Source: Bacillota bacterium (GTDB lineage Bacteria; Bacillota; Clostridia; Christensenellales; Aristaeellaceae). From it: DNA of 5,078 nt. The position numbers and the translations under genes were made by a program. The notes below the pieces were generated by a model. The model saw only the letters and a program-made list of their open reading frames with translations, was not told the origin of the DNA and did no database searches. Shown in pieces: positions 1-3,654 of this stretch (the stretch's first letter is position 1; each line of letters starts with the position of its first letter). Where the stretch lies: assembly GCA_023392755.1 (NCBI GenBank), contig JAEWNM010000244.1, forward strand, positions 1 to 5,078, given 5' to 3'.

Positions 1-42
1 CAATTTACATATGCAAATTTTTCCTTAAAATGCGATGATTGT

Positions 43-71
43 TTGCATTGCGGCCGGGAATAAACTATAAT
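43..71 (+). promoter_or_regulatory. Putative sigma-A promoter of the peptidoglycan-binding protein gene
   Basis: A perfect TATAAT lies at 66-71. Exactly 17 bases upstream is TTGCAT at 43-48, which matches three of six -35 positions. Transcription would begin near 77-79, about 57 bases before the ATG at 135. This placement excludes the upstream in-frame TTG at 39 as a start codon. The -35 is weak, so the call rests mainly on the -10 and the spacing. Confidence 0.5.
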
Positions 72-134
72 TATAAGACAATATCACGCTTTCACTCCCT
101 TTTCATGCCGACGACACATAACGGGAGAAAATGT

Positions 135-932
135 ATGGCCATCCGTTTACCAAAGTTTATAAAGCCGGACAGCGCGGACAGCGCGTCCGCCGGGCCGGGC
201 GCGGGCTATCAGGCCCAGGGCGGCCCTGACGGCGGCGGGCCGGCAAGGCGCAGGCAAAGCAGGTTCAACCCCGTTACGGGAACGTATACCACACAGGCCA
301 CAGAGCCGCCAAGAAGGGGTATGGCCTGGCTGTGGATTGTGCTGGCCTTTGCCGTCATCATTCTTTTTTCCTCCCTCGTAAACCGCGGCGACCCGAAGAA
401 CAACGCGCCGGCCAACAATCCGGATGCCATTTCGGCCATGTCTGACACCGACGGCCTTTCGAATCAGTTGACGCAGCCTGCCGCGCCGACAAACGCGCCT
501 GTCGCAACGGCACGGCAAACGCTAAGGCCGACCAAAACGCCCGATCCGCCCTCAACGCCCGGGCCTGACAATTCGCTGCTCAAGTACGGCTCAAAGGGCG
601 AGGAGGTCAAAGCGCTGCAAGGCAAGCTGATCGCGCTGGGCTACATGGCCCTGGGCAAGGACGACGGCGCATTCGGCGATGTCACCCAAGGGGCGCTGCT
701 TTCGTTCCAGCGGGTGAACAGCCTGAAGGCCGACGGGATCGCCGGGGAAAAGACGCTGGCCCTTTTGGACAGCGGCACGGCAAAGCCTGACCCGGACGTG
801 TTTGTTTGGGTGGAGGACAAGGGAAAGGTGTACCATACCGACAAGGATTGCAGCGGCATGAAAAACCCCAAACAGATCAAACTGTCCCAGGCGGAAAAGC
901 TCAAGCTCAAGCCCTGCGATACGTGTAAATGA
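135..932 (+). CDS. Membrane-anchored peptidoglycan-binding domain protein with C-terminal His/Cys motif
   Basis: The 265-residue product is a predicted single-pass membrane protein. Residues 1-62 form a Gly/Pro/Ala-rich cytoplasmic tail ending in PPRR, and about 63-82 are a hydrophobic membrane span. Residues 83-145 are a Pro/Thr/Asn-rich linker typical of wall-spanning regions. About 148-212 match the PG_binding_1 fold, with the LKYGSKGEEVKALQ opening, the LGY turn, DGAFGDVT and the closing DGIAGEKTL. The last 45 residues carry VYHTDKDCSGM and a terminal CDTC, giving His234, Cys239, Cys261 and Cys264, a possible metal site or disulfide pair seen in other Firmicute exoproteins. The start at ATG 135 is chosen because GGGAG at 123-127 lies 7 bases upstream; ATGs at 105 and 131 (out of frame) lack such a site. 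No catalytic domain is visible, so it probably tethers or senses the wall. The domain call is firm and the role unknown. Confidence 0.85.
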   Translation: MAIRLPKFIKPDSADSASAGPGAGYQAQGGPDGGGPARRRQSRFNPVTGTYTTQATEPPRRGMAWLWIVLAFAVIILFSSLVNRGDPKNNAPANNPDAISAMSDTDGLSNQLTQPAAPTNAPVATARQTLRPTKTPDPPSTPGPDNSLLKYGSKGEEVKALQGKLIALGYMALGKDDGAFGDVTQGALLSFQRVNSLKADGIAGEKTLALLDSGTAKPDPDVFVWVEDKGKVYHTDKDCSGMKNPKQIKLSQAEKLKLKPCDTCK

Positions 933-1003
933 AGCGGAAAGACAGGCGGATAGCAGGGCTACTGTCACTAACCATACTAGCCATCATGTCGGGCGTATGC
1001 TGA
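929..1003 (+). CDS. Very short ORF overlapping the previous stop (ATGA); probable truncated secretion-signal gene
   Basis: An ATG at 929 overlaps the TGA of the preceding gene as ATGA, the usual arrangement for translational coupling. It encodes 24 residues: a basic start (MKRKDRR), then a hydrophobic stretch (IAGLLSLTILAIM), then SGVC and a stop at 1001-1003. This is what the N-terminus of a lipoprotein or secreted protein looks like, ending just where a mature chain would begin. No frame continues it: the alternatives after 1003 close within a few codons. It may be the stub of a second operon gene lost when the AT-rich segment arrived, or a genuine tiny membrane peptide, or chance. There is no convincing ribosome binding site of its own, so expression would depend on coupling. 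Confidence 0.4.
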   Translation: MKRKDRRIAGLLSLTILAIMSGVC

Positions 1004-1178
1004 ATGTCCGGGGGTTGAGGTGGGGTGAATGATTGATAAGTGCCGATTATCTTTCCCGCCGATAAACCTCCGGGAGGACGTCAGGGACATTTTTGTGTGA
1101 CTATGGAGAATGTTGATGGTTTTTCTATGAGAAGTAGAAAAGCATTGTTAATCATAGCTTCCCTTGGGATTGAACATA
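1004..1178. other. Non-coding junction into the AT-rich segment
   Basis: No supported gene lies here. The sequence passes from GC-rich to AT-rich. It contains a small palindrome (CCTCC-G-GGAGG, 1067-1077), a sequence with GTCA/TGAC ends at 1080-1101, and an AT-rich inverted repeat (TTTTCTA 1121-1127, TAGAAAA 1135-1141, 7-base loop). A 62-codon frame from GTG 1040 has no ribosome binding site and no recognisable product. No T-tract terminator for the toxin gene, which ends at 1179 on the minus strand, is visible. Confidence 0.4.
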
Positions 1179-1697
1179 TCAAATGTTTAGTGAGACCTCC
1201 GATATATGGGGAGTGTTTTCGCTTATAAGCGTTGTTCCATTCAGTAAATGCTTTTCTATGGTAAATATGTCTGGAGCGGTAGGTACCAGTTTGACACCCC
1301 TCCGTAGCAGGCTGAGTACTTTCATAGCCTTTTGCCTTATCGTTCGAATTTCAGTAGTATCCTTGTATTGTACGGGTATACCGCTAATGGCATATTCAGA
1401 TTTAATGTAGCAAGAGGTTACTGGAAATATATCATGTATTATCATTACACCTGGCTTTCCACCAAGTGTTGTCAAGTGAAAAATATCTGATTTCCCTTGC
1501 TTTATCTTTTGTTCTGCTAACTTTATTTTTTCCTCTTTCGAACTCAATGGGATCATCCATAGCAATTCTGTCTTTGAATCAAAAAGACAAAAATAGAACG
1601 GACGTTTTTCTGCCTTGTTAGCTTTTAAGTATCGATCAGGAAAATCAATAAAGTACTGGTCACTGATAAAATAGAAGCCATTTTCAGAGATTGTCAT
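1179..1697 (-). CDS. cptN: Type III toxin-antitoxin endoribonuclease toxin, CptN-like (ToxN/AbiQ superfamily)
   Basis: The 172-residue product is about the size of ToxN and CptN. It opens with FYFISDQYFIDFPD (8-21), has RPFYF (32-36), then WMIPLSSKEEK (47-57). The PLSS segment corresponds to the PLTS active-site segment of ToxN. It continues with HDIFPV (88-93) and a basic helix KAMKVLSLLRRGVK (123-136). Family knowledge: these proteins cleave cellular and phage RNA at A-rich sites and are held inactive by the repeat RNA encoded just upstream. The ATG at 1697 is chosen over the in-frame ATG at 1709 because GGAGGT (1707-1702) lies four bases before it, while the upstream ATG overlaps that site. 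The gene follows a repeat RNA and terminator in exactly the type III layout, which supports the call independently of the protein. It is AT-rich relative to its flanks, suggesting transfer. Assignment to CptN rather than TenpN or ToxN is from remembered sequence features and less certain. Confidence 0.82.
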   Translation of the reverse strand: MTISENGFYFISDQYFIDFPDRYLKANKAEKRPFYFCLFDSKTELLWMIPLSSKEEKIKLAEQKIKQGKSDIFHLTTLGGKPGVMIIHDIFPVTSCYIKSEYAISGIPVQYKDTTEIRTIRQKAMKVLSLLRRGVKLVPTAPDIFTIEKHLLNGTTLISENTPHISEVSLNI

Positions 1698-1714
1698 TAG
1701 TACCTCCATCTATG

Positions 1715-1743
1715 AAAAAACCTCTTATCGAATTGATAAGAGA
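1715..1743 (-). terminator. Intrinsic terminator between antitoxin RNA and toxin gene
   Basis: On the minus strand CTCTTATC (1742-1735) pairs perfectly with GATAAGAG (1729-1722) around a 5-base loop, extended by a T-G wobble (1743/1721). Six Ts (1720-1715) follow directly. It sits 17 bases before the toxin start codon and just after the last repeat. In type III systems a leaky terminator here makes antitoxin RNA exceed toxin mRNA; that role is inferred from the family. Confidence 0.9.
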
Positions 1744-1849
1744 TTTCTTTCATACTAGCATTTTATTCGCCGCATACTAGCTAGCGGACAAACTTTCGTA
1801 TCAGCATTTTGTTCACCGCATACTGACTAGCGGCAAGTGGACTAGGTCC
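1715..1849 (-). ncRNA. cptI: Predicted type III antitoxin RNA (CptI-like), about 135 nt precursor
   Basis: This is the stretch between the predicted promoter start (about 1849-1850) and the terminator T-run. Read on the minus strand it contains two near-identical hairpins, CCGC-N10-GCGG at 1833-1816 and 1787-1770 (16 of 18 bases equal). It also has two A-rich cores, GAACAAAATG (1814-1805) and GAATAAAATG (1768-1759), 46 nt apart. By analogy with ToxI and CptI, the toxin would cut in these cores to release antitoxin units of about 46 nt that fold and block its active site. Only one complete core-to-core unit lies in the transcript. There is no significant ORF on this strand. The 5' end is a prediction and the cleavage sites are inferred from the family. 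Confidence 0.75.
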
Positions 1850-1865
1850 ACTTACATTTTATTCA
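1747..1865 (-). repeat. Diverged tandem repeats, about 2.4 copies of 46-50 nt
   Basis: On the minus strand, unit 1 spans 1865-1816 (50 nt), unit 2 spans 1815-1770 (46 nt), and a partial unit 3 spans 1769-1747 (23 nt, 18 matching unit 2). All begin (T/C)GAA(T/C)AAAATG; units 1 and 2 end in CCGCTAG...AGTATGCGG. The first bases of unit 1 are also the promoter -10 region, so that copy is only partly transcribed. Unit 1 differs inside by a near-palindrome at 1853-1835 (8-bp stem, CTA loop). A weak match to the unit start, TGAGCAAAAT at 1920-1911, could be a decayed outer copy. Confidence 0.85.
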
Positions 1866-1884
1866 AATAGAGGTGACTTGTCAA
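1856..1884 (-). promoter_or_regulatory. Near-consensus sigma-A promoter of the toxin-antitoxin unit
   Basis: The minus strand has a perfect TTGACA (1884-1879), a 17-base spacer, and TAAAAT (1861-1856, five of six -10 positions). Initiation is expected near 1849-1850, just before the transcribed repeats. This is the strongest promoter-like sequence on this strand in the window, as expected for an antitoxin that must be abundant. The palindrome at 1853-1835 covers the start site and could be an operator or a 5' hairpin. Confidence 0.8.
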
Positions 1885-2022
1885 TAGATAATAGCTGGAG
1901 ATGATTGATTATTTTGCTCAACTTTTCGATAATCCTGTAAGCAAAAAATTGACCAATCTGAAATCGGATGCGTATCCGCCACTTACATCATGTAAATTCC
2001 TAAAAGTTTTTCAGGTAGAGGC
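1885..2022. other. Non-coding spacer between toxin-antitoxin promoter and DsrE gene terminator
   Basis: No gene is supported here. Small features are a hairpin CGGAT-GCGT-ATCCG (1965-1978) and an exact odd palindrome TTACAT-C-ATGTAA (1983-1995). The ten-base string CCACTTACAT occurs at 1848-1857 and again at 1979-1988. These are short enough to be chance. AT-rich composition continues to about 2000, which probably marks the right edge of the acquired segment. Confidence 0.4.
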
Positions 2023-2060
2023 GCGGAGAGGGGGCTTTTTGAAAAAAGCCCCCTCTCCGC
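2004..2060 (-). repeat. Dispersed hairpin repeat, copy 1
   Basis: Read on the plus strand, an AAAGTTTTTCAG motif (from about 2004) is followed by GGCGCGG and a long G-rich/C-rich hairpin whose loop region is CTTTTTGAAAAAA. The same order and nearly the same bases recur at 2581-2638. In both places the element lies about 22-24 bases beyond the stop codon of a minus-strand gene, so it acts as, or has been recruited as, a transcription terminator. Confidence 0.6.
2023..2060 (-). terminator. Strong hairpin downstream of the DsrE-family gene
   Basis: A perfect 13-bp GC-rich stem (2023-2035 with 2048-2060) is extended inward by T5/A6 pairing around a tiny loop. It starts 24 bases beyond the stop codon at 2084. 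There is no T-tract after the stem on either strand; the Ts are inside the hairpin. The call of terminator rests on stability and position, not on a classical U-tail. Confidence 0.65.
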
Positions 2061-2083
2061 TTTATGTTACTTCTTTCCTGCAA

Positions 2084-2431
2084 TTATACGGTAATCAGCT
2101 TTTCGTTTTCCTTCAAAAGCGCGGTGAGCGGCTTGCCCCACGGGATGACCTCTATGCCCAGCGCCTCAAGCTGTTCGGTCACGCCCAACTGGCGGGCGCA
2201 GGCGATGCATGCGGAAAACTTCACGCCGACATTCATGGCCACCTTGATGGATTCCTGTATCTGCGCGTTTTGTGCGGCAAGCCGGGCCGTCGCGCCCCAG
2301 ATGATAACGGTTACTTCGTCCCACCAGTGGTTTATCATGCTGTTGGTCGCGTACATCATCACCATGAGCTGCGAAGTTTCCACGTCCGCGTTTGTCCATA
2401 AAATATGCAGGCTGTTTTTTTCCTCCATCAT
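2084..2431 (-). CDS. DsrE-family small protein (sulfur-relay fold)
   Basis: The 115-residue product matches the DsrE/DsrF-like family by its opening LHILWTNADVETSQLMV (8-24), the central WWDEVTVIIWGATARL (36-51), the SACIACARQLGV segment (73-84) with Cys75 and Cys78, and the closing LGIEVIPWGKPL (91-102). The fold is a small cytoplasmic alpha/beta domain. Some relatives carry persulfide on a conserved cysteine, but many Firmicute members have no defined role, so sulfur transfer is only possible here. GGGAGG (2442-2437) serves either ATG 2431 (5 bases) or ATG 2428 (8 bases); the two differ by one residue, and an in-frame GTG at 2437 overlaps that site and is unlikely. The gene has its own promoter and 3' hairpin, so it appears monocistronic. 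No sulfur metabolism genes adjoin it. Confidence 0.85.
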   Translation of the reverse strand: MMEEKNSLHILWTNADVETSQLMVMMYATNSMINHWWDEVTVIIWGATARLAAQNAQIQESIKVAMNVGVKFSACIACARQLGVTEQLEALGIEVIPWGKPLTALLKENEKLITV

Positions 2432-2466
2432 GCACACCTCCCAAACAAAATGTACGATTCCAAAAC

Positions 2467-2495
2467 ATCATACCGCGTGGGGGCCAGGATAGCAA
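2467..2495 (-). promoter_or_regulatory. Putative promoter of the DsrE-family gene
   Basis: On the minus strand TTGCTA (2495-2490, four of six) is followed by a 17-base spacer and TATGAT (2472-2467, five of six). Initiation near 2460 would give a leader of about 28 bases carrying the GGGAGG site. No operator-like repeat is evident. Confidence 0.5.
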
Positions 2496-2580
2496 GCACG
2501 CAAAAACAGCATGGCCGGGGATTTCCAATCGCATTGCACCTTCAAACACGTCCTCAGTCTCATCAAATACCGCGGTTTCG

Positions 2581-2638
2581 AAAGTTTTTCAGAGATGGGC
2601 GCGGGAAGAGGGCTTTTTGAAAAAATCCCTCTTCCCGC
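2581..2638 (-). repeat. Dispersed hairpin repeat, copy 2
   Basis: This copy shares the AAAGTTTTTCAG lead-in (2581-2592), the GGGCGCGG start of the stem and the CTTTTTGAAAAAA centre with the copy at 2004-2060. The stem differs in compensated fashion: both arms are changed so that pairing is kept. That pattern suggests selection for the hairpin rather than a recent exact duplication. Confidence 0.6.
2601..2638 (-). terminator. Hairpin downstream of the LysR-family gene
   Basis: GCGGGAAGAGGG (2601-2612) pairs perfectly with 2627-2638, and the inner T5 (2614-2618) with A5. It begins 21 bases past the stop codon of the regulator. An outer GATG/CATC pairing (2594-2597 with 2642-2645) can extend it past a bulge. 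As in the other copy, no T-tail follows the stem. Confidence 0.65.
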
Positions 2639-2659
2639 CTGCATCTAAAACGCCCACCG

Positions 2660-3532
2660 TCACCACACCTTGGCGTGCTCCGCGCACAGCTTCAAAAACG
2701 CCTGTACGGCCGGGCTGTGCCATTTGCTTTTGTGTACGATGGCCTGTGTGTAAAACTCCACGGGCGAATCGTGCTCCCTGATGCGCAATTTGCCCTTTTG
2801 CGCATCCTCCTTTACGGCGTACAGGGGCAGATACGATATGCCCATGCCGTACTGCACGTATTTTTTGATCACCTCCACGCTGCCTGTTTCCAGCACGTTG
2901 GTGGGGTAGAACTTTTGGCCCTGCAGGTAGTTTTGAAACACATCCCGGTAGGTGCATTCCTTTTCGGTATACAAAACCATCTGGGAGCCCTGGGGCAAAA
3001 AATCGTCCCCCGTGTAGTCCGGCGGCGCGATAAAGCACATGGCCTCGCGCTTTAATAGGGTGGCCTGAAGCTGGGTGTACTGGTACTCCGGCTGCAGCAA
3101 AAGGGAAAGGTCCAGCTCCCCCTGTATCACCTTGTCCCGCAGCGCGGGGCACAGGTCGATGCTGATAACGATTTCCACCTGGGGATAGGCCTGCTTGAAA
3201 TCCCGTATAACGTCGTACAGGCGGTACAAAAGCAGCGATTCCGGCGTGCCGATCTTTATGCAGCCCTGGGGTGCCATGTCCTTTTGCGACGCGCCCTCCA
3301 CCGCCTCATAGGCGTGCAGCAGCGCATCCACCTGGCTGATGATGGCCTGGCCAAAGGCCGTCAGCTCCACGGCGCTGCCCGTTCGGTTGAACAGCGGCCT
3401 GCGGTAATACCCCTCGATGGACTGTATGTGAAAGGTAACGGTGGACTGGGCATAGCCCAGCTGCTCCGCCGCCCTGGAAAAGCTGCCCGTCTCCACAATC
3501 TTTTTGAAGGTTTTGAAATGCTTGATATCCAT
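2660..3532 (-). CDS. LysR-type transcriptional regulator
   Basis: The 290-residue product has typical LysR length. Residues 1-60 are the winged helix-turn-helix: MDIKHFKTFKKIVETGSFSR, then AAEQLGYAQSTVTFHIQSIE, then the wing LFNRTGSAVELTAFG. A linker helix (about 61-85) follows. From about 90 to 287 is the periplasmic-binding-like effector domain, including IKIGTPESLLLYRL, the ECTYRDVF segment (192-199), and GMGISYLP (229-236). The start at ATG 3532 is chosen because GGAGG (3541-3537) lies four bases upstream and the family N-terminus begins exactly there; the frame stays open 32 codons further without a family match. It diverges from the APC transporter gene across 122 bases holding a candidate operator, so it most likely controls that transporter and itself. 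The effector cannot be told from sequence; the transporter suggests an amino acid. Confidence 0.93.
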   Translation of the reverse strand: MDIKHFKTFKKIVETGSFSRAAEQLGYAQSTVTFHIQSIEGYYRRPLFNRTGSAVELTAFGQAIISQVDALLHAYEAVEGASQKDMAPQGCIKIGTPESLLLYRLYDVIRDFKQAYPQVEIVISIDLCPALRDKVIQGELDLSLLLQPEYQYTQLQATLLKREAMCFIAPPDYTGDDFLPQGSQMVLYTEKECTYRDVFQNYLQGQKFYPTNVLETGSVEVIKKYVQYGMGISYLPLYAVKEDAQKGKLRIREHDSPVEFYTQAIVHKSKWHSPAVQAFLKLCAEHAKVW

Positions 3533-3561
3533 AGGCCCTCCAAAGTTTCTTCTCCGGTATT

Positions 3562-3588
3562 CTATCATGAAATCGAATTTGTTGATAG
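3562..3588. promoter_or_regulatory. Candidate LysR-family operator, 27-bp imperfect palindrome
   Basis: CTATCA (3562-3567) and TGATAG (3583-3588) are exact inverted arms, with a second inner pair AAAT/ATTT (3570-3573, 3577-3580). Ten of thirteen symmetric positions match around the centre at 3575. Two mirror-image T-N11-A motifs (3565-3577 and 3573-3585) fit the LysR consensus. The centre is about 69 bases upstream of the predicted transporter start site, the usual place for the family's recognition site. One arm overlaps TAGAAT (3564-3559, minus strand), a possible -10 for the regulator, allowing autorepression. Confidence 0.7.
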
Positions 3589-3608
3589 CCCTCATTTCAA
3601 CTTTCAAT

Positions 3609-3637
3609 TTTACAAATATCCTTTTCATCCCTATAAT
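3609..3637 (+). promoter_or_regulatory. Near-consensus promoter of the APC transporter gene
   Basis: TTTACA (3609-3614, five of six) and a perfect TATAAT (3632-3637) are separated by 17 bases. The start site would be near 3644, only about 11 bases before the ATG at 3655. The ribosome binding site GGGAGG (3644-3649) would then lie at the very 5' end of the mRNA. A start site further upstream using a weaker promoter cannot be excluded. Confidence 0.65.
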
Positions 3638-3654
3638 GCCAAAGGGAGGATATT

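Noticed and set aside
39..134. N-terminal extension of the peptidoglycan-binding gene from a TTG at 39
   Set aside because: The extension overlaps the predicted promoter, has no ribosome binding site, and the ATG at 135 has GGGAG at the right distance.
160..200. Direct and inverted GC-rich repeats (GGACAGCGC twice) near the gene start
   Set aside because: They encode the low-complexity SADSAS/GPGAG tail and are explained by coding a repetitive Gly/Ala/Ser segment.
1121..1141. Inverted repeat as a toxin gene terminator
   Set aside because: It is AT-only in the stem and no T-tract follows it on the minus strand.
1040..1228. 62-codon plus-strand frame from GTG 1040
   Set aside because: There is no ribosome binding site, no recognisable motif, and its 3' part overlaps the end of the toxin gene on the other strand.
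1183..1410. 75-codon plus-strand frame opposite the toxin
   Set aside because: It is antisense to a well-supported gene and has no ribosome binding site or family features.
1747..1865. A small CRISPR array
   Set aside because: The repeats are contiguous without unique spacers, are diverged, number fewer than three, and lie directly before a toxin gene; no cas genes are nearby.
1901..2492. Plus-strand frames at 1901-2401 and 2064-2492
   Set aside because: They run through a terminator hairpin or antisense to the DsrE-family gene and have no protein-like motifs.
2589..3152. 187-codon minus-strand frame within the LysR gene
   Set aside because: It is a different frame of the same DNA, Gly/Arg/His-rich as expected for GC-rich shadow frames, and runs into the 3' hairpin.
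3533..3628. 32-residue N-terminal extension of the LysR protein
   Set aside because: It would cover the palindrome and intergenic region; the family N-terminus and the ribosome binding site both point to ATG 3532.
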